In this document: positions 11,594 to 23,467 of the stretch, one piece after another
Layout: every line of letters begins with the position of its first letter
Position numbering within the stretch: the stretch's first letter is position 1
Assembly: GCA_002989075.1 (NCBI GenBank)
Contig: PSQN01000012.1
Coordinates: 1,426,001 to 1,490,000, forward strand
DNA from: Arthonia radiata
Lineage: Eukaryota; Ascomycota; Arthoniomycetes; Arthoniales; Arthoniaceae
Direction of reading: 5' to 3'
DNA length: 64,000 nt
Made by a program: the position numbers and the translations under genes
The notes under the pieces: model-generated
Told to the model about the DNA's origin: nothing
Seen by the model: only the letters and a program-made list of their open reading frames with translations
Database searches by the model: none

Positions 11594-12542
11594 CTTGGCG
11601 CGACAAGGTTGAGAAATCAGCCGGAAATGGCAGCGTCAAATGCAGGTCCGACCCAAATGCGTGGTCAAACTGCTCAGAAAAGAAGAAAAGACAGGGATGC
11701 TGCAAGGAGGAGGGCGACTGGGTCTAGAGATGCACCAGAAGGGAGGAGAGGGAGGATGAAAGAGGCAGAGGTTGGGGAGATAGCCAGAACGTGGGTGTCA
11801 CAAGGGTGGGCGGATGTGTGACAGGACGCTAGAGGTGGGCTCGGAAGAGATGACTTGCAGCAGAAGCCTCTCCAGTTCGAGTCGACAAAAACAGCTGCGC
11901 GAGGTCGAGAATGCTGGCTGGTTTTTTGTGAATGTTTGCGGCGGCGCGGGTCTTGTACTCTCTATCTACTGTCTCTCTCTGCTCGCTCAGCGCTGGTCTG
12001 GCCATTCACTACACATCGTCTCGTCTGTTGCCGCACATCGCCTAACATCTTGGCTCTGAAACGGGCTCACTATCAGGGAGCAATGACAAAAAATTAGCTC
12101 AGCGAGTCTGCGCGTTGGGAGATAGGTGAGCGTGTGAGAGTTGAAGCTTGGCATAGATAAAGAAAATCTTACCCAATCACATTCCCACAATAGCACAATC
12201 GTCTGGTCCGTGCGCGCCCGGAGGTCCACCTTATCGAACGCGGCTCTTCCCCGAGACAGTAATTCGCTGTCCGCTTCAGGCAGCTCGCGACGTTCACAAG
12301 CGACATCGGAGGGCGTCAATTGGACCACATCGCTCACCAGGTGCGTCCAACGGAGAAGTCGAGAAAAATGGGAGGCCCCGACCGAAACACCCGACAAAGG
12401 CAGCATCTGTCGACTTCCGCGAGGCTCGCGTGGGCGGCTTGTGAAATTGTGGGGATGTTGGGATGACAAGGATTCTCACGTGTCTCGTCGTGCTCGTGCA
12501 TGATATGCTTAATCTTTCGTCTCATTTATTCATGAATAATCG
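11594..12542 (-). promoter_or_regulatory. Ammonium transporter upstream region with GATA motifs
   Basis: The gene-free stretch upstream of ATG 11593 contains four HGATAR-type motifs: AGATAG at 11778-11783, CTATCA (reverse TGATAG) at 12070-12075, AGATAG at 12120-12125 and AGATAA at 12155-12160. AreA/NIT2-type GATA factors bind such sites, usually in clusters, upstream of nitrogen-uptake genes. Motif matches this short occur by chance, so this is suggestive only. The far end also holds the 3' flank of the FKBP-STIMATE gene. Confidence 0.45.
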
Positions 12543-14181
12543 TTATTGCTTCCTCTCCTCCGCGTCATTCGTGAGTGGCTCCCGCTCGGCAGCGTTGCTA
12601 TCTCTCGCGTCCCTCGTTATCGCTATTGGTGATCGCTTAACCGCCGCTGCATCGTCTGACTCTCGCGGTGATAAGCTGCCTTCTTCGTATTCAGAAGCTC
12701 GATGCAACGGCTCTCGACTCTCGTGATCTTCGTCTTCCTCTTTCTGATCATCTTCAGCTCCATTCTGTGAATCCTTGATGAAGCTGTCGATGATGTAGTA
12801 TTGTATCGCGTTCATGATCAGCGGGAAAACAAACATGACGAAGACGATCTGGAGTGCTTCACTGCCCTCTGTCCACTTGAGTGCCCAGTCGCCAATGAGC
12901 GCGATCTGTGGCACAAACGTGAAGATGCCCACGACGCAGAGCTTCATAAGTAGAAGACCGACGAAGTAGATGCAGGACTGTTTGAGCCACCAAGTGGCCC
13001 GCGGTGGGTGGCCATAATTGCCGGTTTTGATGGATTCGGCTGGTCGAGCAAGAGGCGTGAAAGAAGCGAGCGTGGTCAGCATTTTCAGAAAGAGGACGAG
13101 AATAGGTATACCCAAGGTTGTCTGGCAAACGATTAGCAGGCTTGCAGTCCATCAAGAGCTCGCAGGACTCACATCGACAGCGATGTTGATGAGGTAGAAT
13201 GAACACGGATTCGGAGATCGTCCAGTCTCGTCTTGAACGTTTGTCGGTGATGTCGAGAGTTGTACTTCTTTCGAAGAGACCACCGACATGACGATGTTCA
13301 ACAAGTGGAGCAAAGCAGATCCTACGACCTGTTTCGACACATCGAAGAACCACACTTTCATCGGCCTCCGCGGTCTTTCACGCCACCTTTTGTATACCAG
13401 CGAGGACAATGCAAGAACACCAAGTCCGGCCTGGACGAAGAGGGCAAATGGACCCAGTAGTCGACATTCGCCGTTCTCTGCTCCTGGGCGCTTGCGCGAA
13501 CCCGAGTCGTCGTCGCTGTCATTTTGCTTCTCTGGGTCTTCTGCTTCTGGGCTTTCGGCGTCTTCTGCCGCGTCCGTACTCGGCTGGCCCTCGTCCGACG
13601 TTGCTGTGTCACCTTTGGCACCTTTCGCTTCCTCCGCTGTCACTTCGTTGATCGCAAGGAGTTTCGTTTCGAAAGCTGCACAGGTCAGTCATCACATCTC
13701 GCGGGGCCAGACAATCGCAACTCACTGAGCGTAGACTGAGGCGGTATATGTCCAATCGTTCTCGCGCCGTAAGCTAGCTGTTCCACGTATTAGTTTACTA
13801 CACATCTCTTCGCTCTCCCATGATGCAACGTACGGCTGGCGGTATGATGAGCTTTCGCTCCTCTCCCAGGCACATTCCCAGCAGACCCAGGTCCCATCCT
13901 TCTATCACCATGCCTTCACCCAGCTTGAACTCGAAGGGTTTGTTCCTCTTGTGGCTCGAGTCGAAGACGCTGCCGCCTTGCAGAGTGCCTGTGTAGTGCA
14001 TCGACACGATATCGCCATTTTGTGCTATGGTGCCACAGTCTCCTGTTGAAGTTGTTTCAATGTCAAGCCCATTCTCTTGCAATTCCGCTGTCGCAAATGT
14101 GAACAGGACGCTGGCTAAGAGGAGCGCTTGCCGCAGGCCAGCTGCGGGACGCTGGGCGGCAGTCCCGGGACAAAGGCGCAT
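12543..14181 (-). CDS. ER FKBP prolyl isomerase fused to STIMATE membrane protein
   Basis: Four exons (14181-13834, 13777-13726, 13675-13173, 13121-12543) join in frame to 493 residues. Start [10 protein letters not shown] opens a signal peptide; an FKBP domain follows (about residues 30-145) with [32 protein letters not shown] and, across two introns, [18 protein letters not shown] then [10 protein letters not shown]. No stop occurs there: the frame continues through an acidic linker (about 40 residues rich in D, E, S) into [49 protein letters not shown] and [11 protein letters not shown], the STIMATE/TMEM110 (PF12400) family of ER/vacuolar membrane proteins. No ATG exists in this frame before the STIMATE helices (first Met is in RRPM), arguing against two separate genes. 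Upstream Mets from 14343 are possible but would hide the signal peptide. Confidence 0.8.
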
Positions 14182-14775
14182 GTGTACGTGCGATGAGACG
14201 GTTTTGTTGATTACGAAGGGGTAGAGTATAGTCGAAGGGAGAGGATGGGAGAGTAGGTCAGCAGTGAAGAGGGTCCCCAACGAGGTGTGGCGGCGGTACA
14301 TGTGGCCGTCTTCGTGCAACTGCGGAGCGATGACACCGCCCATCTTGGCCCCAAGACTGCATCTATCCGCCTTGGCAGTCTATGCCCGTTGCGGCTTACA
14401 AAGAGATCAGATGAAAGGCTGGGCATCAATGACTATCACTTAAAAAAGACCCTCCTTTGGCTGGGCGTTGGAAGCAAGTTCAGAGCACAATTTCACTGAG
14501 ATTCGTGGACTCGTTGCCTAAGGGAGCGAGTTATGGCTTTACCATCAGAAGGCCAGCGGTACGCGACCAGCTCCAGCTTCAGCACGAGTCTGGAAGTGAA
14601 CGCTGCTACCAGAATAGTTTCCAGAGCACCTTCACAGTCCCCGAGTGGTGGTCATGATGCCCAGAGCAGCTACCTCAGAGTGTGTTGCTTTTGAGAGTTC
14701 CCGAACCTTCGCATAAGATCGCATCCAGCACTGCGCCTGCCCCAAACGCCTCCCACAGGACTCTTCTCGCAACCC
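14182..14775. other. Intergenic
   Basis: Upstream of the FKBP-STIMATE gene, downstream of the SF3b14 gene. An open frame extends the FKBP start to 14343, but the extension resembles no targeting signal. Nothing else seen. Confidence 0.45.
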
Positions 14776-15378
14776 TTAGTCTATGTTGTGCTGCTTCTTG
14801 AGATTCTCGAGGTTCTGCTGGCGCTCATTGATCTCGTCTTTGGCCTTTGCGGTCTTCTCGGGCTGGTGGTAGAGGGCTATAACTCGTCAGCGAAGAGCGC
14901 ACAAATCGGGAAGCTGTGTAACGACTCACCGACGATGTAACGACCCTGGAAATTGAAACCGTTGAGCTTATCGCAGGCTGATTTGGCGTCGACTACATCC
15001 TCGTAGACCACGAACACTGTGCCCTTGGTGGAGTTGTTGATGCCTTGGCGGATTTGCCTATATGGCCCGTCAGCTGATATCTTTCCCCGATAACTCTTGT
15101 GTCTTCACCAAACGGCTGCGGAGGCTTGGGGGATATTATTGAGCGTACCTGATGGGTCCGAACTTTCCGAAGAGGTCGAAGAGCTCTTCTGGGGTGACGT
15201 TGTAGCTGAGATGTGTGAGCTATTGGTCAATGCAGAGAATTGTGCACATGAAGGTACCTGAGGTTCTTTACGTAGAGAGCGCTATTTGCTGTCAGAATAG
15301 TCCAAACAATGTCAGAAAACTGCCCCTCATGCGCACGTACCGGTTGACTTCGGGCGCAACTCGTGAGGTGCGGCTCAT
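14776..15378 (-). CDS. SF3B6: Splicing factor SF3b14/p14 (SF3B6), five exons
   Basis: Easily missed because it is cut into small exons: 15378-15341, 15281-15258, 15205-15149, 15057-14930 and 14876-14776, all with GT..AG introns and correct phase, giving 115 residues. The product starts [20 protein letters not shown] and has one RRM: RNP2 is ALYVKNL and RNP1 is KGTVFVVYE, followed by [20 protein letters not shown]. This matches p14, the SF3b subunit that contacts the branch-point adenosine inside the U2 snRNP and binds SF3b155. Length is close to the human protein (125 residues). The C-terminus is a charged helix ([22 protein letters not shown] in outline). The two internal exons are only 24 and 57 bases. 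Confidence 0.92.
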
Positions 15379-15833
15379 AGCTTGGCTATTGGTCTTCGTG
15401 TATCTTCGTAACGGTCGTGATAGAGTCGTGAAGTTTGAAGAGGAAGATTCGATCTGATTGTCAAGAGGCAGAAAGCCCTAAGGCGAAAGCGAATGGAGAT
15501 GGTAGAAGGAGCAAGAGCAGTGTTGAGCACGGAAGGTTTGGTGCCTAGGTAGACATCATGAGACCGCCTCACCGTAGTCTCACAGAGGCGGCAATTCTAC
15601 ATCTATCACGCCCCTCTGTTTCAAAGACCACACTCATCGCGCTCTACACTGCTCTGTCCACTGTCATTTTGCTCTGTTGCGAGCTGTGGTCTTCTTCCAT
15701 CCGGTCGATCAGTTTCTTTCATGCCTCGAATCGCATATGATACACACAGAATACTCATATTCATGACTTGATCGTCGAAGCGCGCTGCGGGCTCGTCTCT
15801 CTCTCCGCATTGGCATCCGGCACCTTCGTACAA
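15379..15833. promoter_or_regulatory. Divergent promoter, SF3b14 / JHD1
   Basis: Separates the start of the SF3b14 gene (minus) from the JHD1 gene (plus). GGTCGTGATAGAGTCGTGAAG around 15412-15432 holds two TCGTGA motifs close to the SF3b14 start. The JHD1 frame is open from ATG 15768, so its 3' end may be coding. Confidence 0.4.
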
Positions 15834-18800
15834 ATGCCAGCAGGGCCTCAACCCACCATGCTCGAGTCTCAGCAATCATATCCACCTTCTCTCCTATCTC
15901 GCGCCGAGTTTCACCGCCGCCACCCTGGTTATCGTACGCCCTCCCCTCCTCGTCATTCGATCGAGCCCTTCTCTCCCGCAGATTTCAGATTCAACAACCC
16001 ATCGCTCGGGACGGATGGTACACCATCAAGAAAAAGAACCTACGATCATGCGGAACAGCATGGCATGGACGGTACCAGTGATTGGCCAGCACAAAACTCG
16101 AAACACCCCACTTGGCAAGACTATACACACGCGCCGCAACAAGGTCCGACGGCCATTGATACCCGCAAAGCATCGCAGCCTGATTCATCCGCTCTCGACT
16201 TCCTTGCAACCATAGCGACAAGTCCTTCTCTAGCTCCAGCAGACCCGCAGAGCTCCTTTCGGTACCCACAACCCTCATCTACCTTTGTCCACGGCCATCA
16301 ATTCTCCAAACCACAACCATATGAGCGTGCCTCCAAGCGATCTCGATCGGAGGTCATCAATTATAGACCTATCGTCAGTAGTGATTCGCGACCATCGACG
16401 AGCTATGCGTACCCTTCCGCCTTCAGTTCATCCTCCCAATACAACGCCCAACCACATCACGGCAGCACCAGCTATGTCAGCAGTAGTCTGGACCACTCGA
16501 GGCAGACACAACAGTCTGCAGAGGATGATGTCCGCGAGGATGCCGAGCTGTTGCTGAGCATTTCGAGAGGATTTCCATCGTTCGCCAGCCACAACAGATC
16601 AGTGTCGGATCAGACCGCCTTTCTTGGGAATGGCGACCATGATAATACGGATCAAGAGCGAGTGGATACGGACAGATTTGCTAAGACATCCAAGACACGA
16701 GCGAAGGAGAGCCGGAAAAGCTGGGGAGGGGCTGAGCATTCTATGGATAACACACTGACAACACCTATTGAAACTGGCTCGCTGCAAGACGGAACGTTGC
16801 CCGCGCATGCCATGAACAGTACGACTACAACCACTACGACTCAAGGTCACAGCACGACTAAGCCCAAAGATCATCGAGGATGGCCCAAGGGTAAGCCGAG
16901 AGGTCCGAGGAACACAGAAGGCAAGAAGCGCAGCAAAACTGTCAAGAAGGGTGACGGGCAAACAGCAGAGAAGCCGTCAGGTCGATCAAAAACAAAGACG
17001 CAGCAACAGAAGCGTTCACCGGGCACAGCATCGACATCACCTGTAGACTGGTACTCAATGTTTGACGTGCCGGGTAACATACGGCGTCCTCGCCGCAAGT
17101 CGTACACTTTGAACAGGTATGACCCCGACTTTGGCTCGCTGGACGAGCACCGAAGAGGTAGGCAGACTTCTGCACCACCAGCCATGACGCTGGCAAGAGA
17201 AAGTCCTGGGAATGCCGGTATGAGGAGGCCGAAGTTGAAACGAGAGCAGCCTGCCGACGTCTGCAAATCTTGCAACCAGAACAGGAATGCCAATCGCGGT
17301 CTTCATGAGCATTGGATCAACTGCAATGGATGCAAGAGCTGGTTTCACATCCAATGCGCTGGCTTTGAAGACGAGAAGAGACTGAAGGAGGTTGACAAAT
17401 ACTACTGCGAAGAGTGCGAACCTGAACACGGCAGTACAACGTTCGTGCGCAAGTCTTCACGCGCTCACGCTTCAGTGGATTACGCTGGACTTCACGAGGG
17501 CAAGATCAGAACCGCTGTGGACGTACCCGATCATCACTACATTGAGCCAATCAAGAAGGGGTTGATTGAATTCCAGCCTGAGACATTCGCGCGCCTGCCG
17601 CCAGAGCTGGTCACTCGAGAGTACTTCGAAAGGTGCGGCAGCTGGACAGAGCCAGTGTTGATCCCAGCGGCTTTCAATCCACGCCCAAAACCGCCATTCA
17701 AAGAACAATCGTCTCCGGATATACTACAGACTGCTGATGTGGATGATGAGCAACGGCCTGGCGATTTCGCGCCAGAACTCGATTATGACTGTGTACCGGA
17801 TGATAGCCAGGACAGCATGGACATGGTCATACCGCATGGCCTGACAGTACGACGCGCTGCCGAGCTTTATGGTCCAGAAGAGAAAGTTGATGTGATTGAC
17901 GTGAAACTCCAAGAGGGCGAAGACCGACGATGGTCGATGCGTCAATGGGCTGACTACTACGAGGCTGAAGGTGCAAAGCCTGTACGCAATGTCATCAGCC
18001 TGGAAGTCTCGCAGAGCTTGCTGGGCAAGCTAATTCGAAGACCGAAGGTTGTTCGCGATTTGGACCTACAAGACTCCGTCTGGCCGGAAGAAGAGACGGC
18101 CAAAGGCGTCTTCCCTCGTGTTCAGTTCTATTGCCTTATGTCAGTCGCAGACTGCTACACCGACTTTCACATCGATTTTGGCGGCTCATCGGTATACTAC
18201 CACATTTTGAAAGGTCGCAAGACGTTCTTCTTCATACCGCCAAAACCGAAATACCTTAAAAAGTACGAGGACTGGTGCAACTCGCCAGATCAGAACTCTG
18301 TCTTCCTGGGCAACGAAACCAAAGAATGCTACCGGGTTGATCTATACCCGGGGGACACAATGCTGATCCCTTCGGGCTGGATACACGCCGTGTGGACACC
18401 AGAGAACAGTCTCGTTATTGGCGGCAATTTCCTGACGAGGATGCACTATGGTACCCAGATCACCGTCAACGACATCGAGAAGGCGACAAATGTCACGCGC
18501 AAGTTCAGGTATCCGTATTTTCAGAAGATCCTATGGCTCACTTTGGTCCGCTATCTCGAAGACGACCCTGTACCGTCGACAGTCGTAAACTTGCTGTGCG
18601 AGGGACGGCAATTCGAACGGAAGCCCGTTTACGACGCGAGACCAGAGGATGAAGACGACCTTGAACAAGCTGCGGTGCAGCCTGAGCTGTACAACGCACG
18701 CTATTATTCACAGGCCGAGCTTGACGGTCTTCCAGATCTCATTCGATACATATACCGAACAGTAATGATCTCGCTGGGCAAGTTACCTGGCATCTCAAAG

Positions 18801-20737
18801 TCGACCCAAGATGCCGTCGTCAAGTCAATGCCAAAGGACTGCGGTGACCATCTTGAAATCCTCAGAATCTTTGCCATGTGGGCAGCCTGGAAGCGTGGAA
18901 ATGAGAACATTCCATCTTGGGCATATCCGGACGCACCACTTCCAGATATAGATGCTGGAGCAGCTGACAAGAAGCTGAGTGCTGCCGCCCAGAAGAAAAT
19001 GGATCGTCAAGCGATGCAAGACGCCCTGAACGCCGCCGGTGCTCGAAGGACGTCTCTTCGTGCACCCAAAGCTGCTGAATCATCACCACCGGCGACAACA
19101 CTTCCGGCGGGCTCACCAAGCGGCAATGGGACACCCAAGGAGACAACCAAGGGCTTCAAATCCATCGACAGTCGGCGATTGGCATGTGACTCGTGTCGCA
19201 AAAGCAAACGGCGCTGCACGCACAATGATGCACTTCACACGGAAGATCACCCTTCGTCGCCCGCAGGTGCTACAGTACTGCCAACGACATCAAGGTTTGG
19301 CGTGAAGATGGTCCAAAGGGTCAAACAGCCCGAGCCAGATCCTGCTACACCCGTGAAAAGGGAACCTTTAGCAGACTCATCACTGTCTAGTGCGCCACCC
19401 ATAGGCCCTCAGTTAGTCGGTGTCATGGTCCCTTCGCCGCCTGACACCCGCCTTGATGCACCTGTTGCGAAAAAGAGCGTTGACTCTGCACTGCCTGCTG
19501 TCAACCCGCCAGAGGTGCCGTCAATCACCTATTCAACGGCCAATGGCGCTCGCAATAATGTTGTCCAACAGAAGCCAAAGAATCGTGCATGCGAAGCATG
19601 TCGGAGGAGCAAAGTGAGTATGCTCAAAGAGCTTCTGCGCGCCTTGCTAATTGACTCGAACAGCACCGATGCACACACAATCTGGGTCTGCCGATCAGCA
19701 GTACTATGAATTTTGCGAATCCTGCTCCAAAGAGGCCGTCAGAGGGCGCGATTAGCGAGCAGTATGCGTGGAAGAAGGTCAAGCGCGACTCTGATTCGAG
19801 CCAGGAGGGGATGAATACCTCTTTCACGACAAATGGTGGCAGCGCACCAGTACGGCCATTCTGGCCCGCTCGTGCAGATCATTTGGCCATGCAAGGTTTC
19901 TCGGCGCCCGCAGCACCCATGGCTACGATGGCGCCGCCGACTATCAATGGCATCGCTCCCACGCTTCACGCCACCACACAAAATCTCCAGCAACCTTACC
20001 AGCATCATCCTCAATACAACCAGCCAGCCGCTCGTGTACCGCTCAACAGCGTCTCATCAGCCTCGCCGTACCAGTATCAGCCTCTGCCCAACGCTGCTCC
20101 GCCGAAAAACACTCAACCAGGTCTTGATGTCGCTCAAGACGCCCAGACGATCATTTCCAATGGTTTGCCAAATACAGAACAGACGAGAGTTGAGACGACC
20201 GACCCAACTACCCGGACTTCTTCAAACTCGATGCCTGACTCTCGCTCGCGCACGTCCTCCGTCCACCATCAGGGCTCGCGTTCGCCGCCGACTTCGCCGC
20301 TGACCGAGCCCGAGCCTTCTTCGCCCGTCCCAGCACATTTAGCGACGCCAGCGCAGACAATCGAGCAGCCTTCACCAGGGAAGGAAGCGACGCCCCAGCC
20401 AGCCAAGCAAGCCGTATCTGCTGCTTCCCCCGTTGTTTGTCGAAGCGGATCGGCGAAGGCCAGGCGTGCCTCCACCGCCTCGTCCGCTGGCAAGCCGAAT
20501 GGCGTCAGGAAGTCGAGCGTCGGAAGTCGACGAGGGAGCCATGGCTCGCCTGTGAGTGTTCGAGCGGGCAGCATGGTGAATGGCGCAGGGAGTCCGAAGC
20601 CAACGGTCGGGAGCAGTCCGGTCAGGGAGAAGACGCAGACGGAGATCGACGAGGAAGAGAGTGTGAAAGTTGCAAAGGAGCTTGCGGCTGCGGAAGCGGG
20701 ACTGAGACGGAGGGGCGTGGTAAGGTATACGCGATGA
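15834..20737 (+). CDS. jhd1: PHD-JmjC histone demethylase, JHD1 type
   Basis: Two exons (to 19613 and 19664-20737) give about 1617 residues from ATG 15834; ATG 15768 and 15858 are alternatives. In order: disordered Ser/Pro/Thr-rich N-terminus, an AT-hook-like basic patch (WPKGKPRGPRNTEGKK), a PHD finger (CKSCNQN .. CNGCKSWFHIQC .. YYCEEC; about residue 480), then a JmjC domain with Fe(II) ligands in FHIDFGG and the distal His in SGWIHAVW, and DFGGSSVYYHILKGRK for oxoglutarate. This layout is the JHD1/Epe1-like class that removes mono- and dimethyl from H3K36 in the nucleus. After the catalytic core come two CxxCx6CxH motifs (CDSCRKSKRRCTH, and CEACRRSKHRCTH restored across the intron) and a 300-residue disordered tail. 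Confidence 0.9.
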
Positions 20738-23467
20738 TTGAGTGACAGGGAGCGAGGCAAGAGAGGAGGATACAGGTGACCTCAAATGTTGGCAAGAGGA
20801 CAATAGGGATTATGGTCAGAGGCCAGAAGAGTCAGGAATGAATGAGACAAATATGGTTATAAGTATCTGGGTAAGTACAGCACGTCAAAACGTGATACGA
20901 GAGTACGAAGCATGTTTGGAAGAGAAGGCACGACAGGCGAGGTATAAGAATGATCAACGGAGCTGCGCTGGAAAGTAATGGCTGGATGGACTGATGTGCG
21001 TTTCAAGGAGGAATTCTGTACACAGCTTCGCGAATCCGTATGACTAATGGGCGGTTTGTTTATGGATTAAGAACAGAGCGACGGGACGCTGTTCGGAACT
21101 GACGCAGGGGAGAGCATGGGACGGGCATTACTATCTAGCAGACGCATGCAATCTATCCATCATTTACCGATTCATCCGTGTTCTCATGCTTCCCTCTCCA
21201 TCTTCACCCATCCCATCGACGCTCGCCAGTCAATTCCCACGGTGCTTCGAGCCAATTCCGCGACCCATCACGTCTCTGAGACCCCTAATCAACTTCGCAC
21301 CCCATCGCCTCGATCAGCAGTCCATTACTTCCTCAAAAGCGTTCTTAAGCATCTTCAGCCCACGCACTCACTACCTACCACGCGCTCATCACCACATCCT
21401 CGAAACTTGCACAATCTTCTCTGATCCAATCGATTCCATACAGCGTCTAAAGCACACGCTACACCATTTCCAGCGGCTTGCTCATAACCACGCTTCCCAG
21501 TCGGTCGAAGCAAGGCTCTGCTACGTCGCTACTACGCCTCTGCCACTTGTGTTCGTGTTTTCTTTTACTTCCACTTCCACTTCCACGTCCACTTCCACCT
21601 TTCGCTCCGATTTCTACCTTCGCCTCTCCTCCCTCCATCCAAAGCTCCAGCCATCCAACCCTCACCATCCAACCCTCACCATCCAACCCTCAGCCATCCC
21701 TCCCCTATCATACAAAGCTTCCTATAACTCACAAACGCATTGTACTTACCCATCGCACCTCAACCCCAGATATCCAATGCTAGACAGCGACATCTACTTC
21801 ATATCTCCAGGCGGTCTCCTAGCGGTCTCCTGGCGGTCCAGCACACCGATCATAGCCGGCCCGAGCGTCTTATCTAAGGCCGTGAGCAAGGTGTGTTGAT
21901 GTTCCTGGAATCACAAAGTACGCAGCAGACGAAGAGTGAAGAGAAAGCGGATGAGGAGGGTAGGACTGAGGTTTCTGCGGGTGGGATTGGTGGCGGCAGT
22001 GAATGGTGCAGGTGTTAAGGTTACGAAGGATGGCAGGAGGCGGGATGGTGCTGTGGCAGGGAGGGTTTATTGAGGATGATGCGAGCGGAGGAGGGTGTGA
22101 TGAGGAGGTGGGGTGGAGGAGACGAGTAGGAGTCGTGTAGATACGAGGACTGTGGTGAGGTGCATGTGCGTGGTTCGTGGAGATGCAAGAGTGGGTGATA
22201 AGATTGTAAGAATAGTGAGATGAATAGTGGGGTGATGGGACAGAAGGAAAGCACTGGCGGTAGGGTTGAATGAGAGAGGTGATGACTCGAATGTGAAGTT
22301 GCATCGAAAAGACTGAGGGAGTGTCCAATGATAGAGCGTTGAGAATGGGGGTCTCTTCAGAGATGTGCTGATGATGAAGGACATGTGCATGGGTTGTGGA
22401 ATGTGAGTGGAGTGGATATGGATTGGAAGTGGCATGCTGTGCCCGGTGCTAGAAGACGAAGCATGACTGCAGGTAGGCAGTACTGTGAAGGATAGCAAGA
22501 GTTCTACGCTGTTTTGAGTAGAGCGAAAAAGCGGAAGGAAATGAGGCGGAAAGGCGATCTTGAGCAAACACAATGCCAGAGTTCTAGACAACGTGGCCAG
22601 CATGCGCTACGACGTTATTGAAAGCACCGAAACAACGCGTCAAGCCAAGAGAAAAACGCTTTTATGCTAATTACGCTGAAAATCACAAACATCAAGTCAT
22701 CAGCCGTGTCCCACCATGCCGGCAGTCGCCGACTGGCCTCGAAAGACGTCACAAAAGACCAGCCGTTGTTGCGTACCGCTTCACACGTGGTTAAAGCGCT
22801 CATCATGGAAAGTATCGGAGCCGAGTGGCGGAGAGAGAGGGTAGAAGTGTAATTCGCATTCAGATTCGGAAAAAAAAGGCCGTATGTCGTCCAGAGTCAG
22901 ACGGGTCAGAGTCAATCGTTCACGTTATCCATCTTAGTGCCGGCGCAATACGCTTGCCTCCCAAGAGAGTAAAGTCCATTGCTTGTTTTGTCATTGCGGT
23001 AGATGACGTGAGTCGTGAAAATGTATAAGGTGTATGTGCTTTTCTGTTCCCCGGTTTTGAATAGAAGCGAAGACAAGGAGTGTATTGTGGTGTAAGTGTA
23101 GTGTGGATTGAGTGTGGCGTGAAGGCATGCAAGTATCCGATTTCAGAGACAACCTTCCGTCAAGGCAGGTGCTCTTCACATATCAGATCTTCGCTGGTCG
23201 TAACATTTTCCCTTCCAAGCCGTGAGGAGCATTACTGAGAGATACAATGCCGTGAATGCACCAGGTCGTTAAAGGTGTCGGATCGTGAAATCATGATAAT
23301 GTAACAAGGCCGCAGAGAAGAAGGCTCAAGTCGTCAAGAATAAAGTTACGCAAGGAAATTAGATGGTGAATCCGTCGTTCGTCAACAAAAAGAGGGGGTA
23401 TCACGAGACCATAACAGCTTCGTTAGATGCCAAATCTTCGTAAGATGCAGCATTGACTCCATCAAGT
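20738..23467. other. Intergenic between convergent JHD1 and stuA
   Basis: 2.7 kb between two convergent genes. Open frames such as 21186-21899 (+) and 22067-22603 (-) are rich in Ser, Pro, His and Thr and look like translated low-complexity DNA. The stuA 3' untranslated region presumably starts on the right. Two simple repeats are listed separately. No RNA gene recognised. Confidence 0.45.
21568..21692. repeat. Simple repeats: (TTCCAC)n and a CCATCCAACCCTCA tract
   Basis: At 21568-21600 the hexamer TTCCAC recurs about five times with one variant unit (GTCCAC). At 21651-21692 the 14-mer CCATCCAACCCTCA occurs three times in overlapping tandem form. A further duplicated GCGGTCTCCT lies at 21811-21838. 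All are low-complexity DNA that inflate the nearby open frames. Confidence 0.75.

Noticed and set aside
13358-13621. Separate start for the STIMATE gene in another frame
   Set aside because: The frame is basic low-complexity and no good splice joins it to the STIMATE helices.
21186-21899. 237-codon open frame between JHD1 and stuA
   Set aside because: Composition follows simple repeats (TTCCAC and CCATCCAACCCTCA units); no domain, and the opposite strand is equally open.
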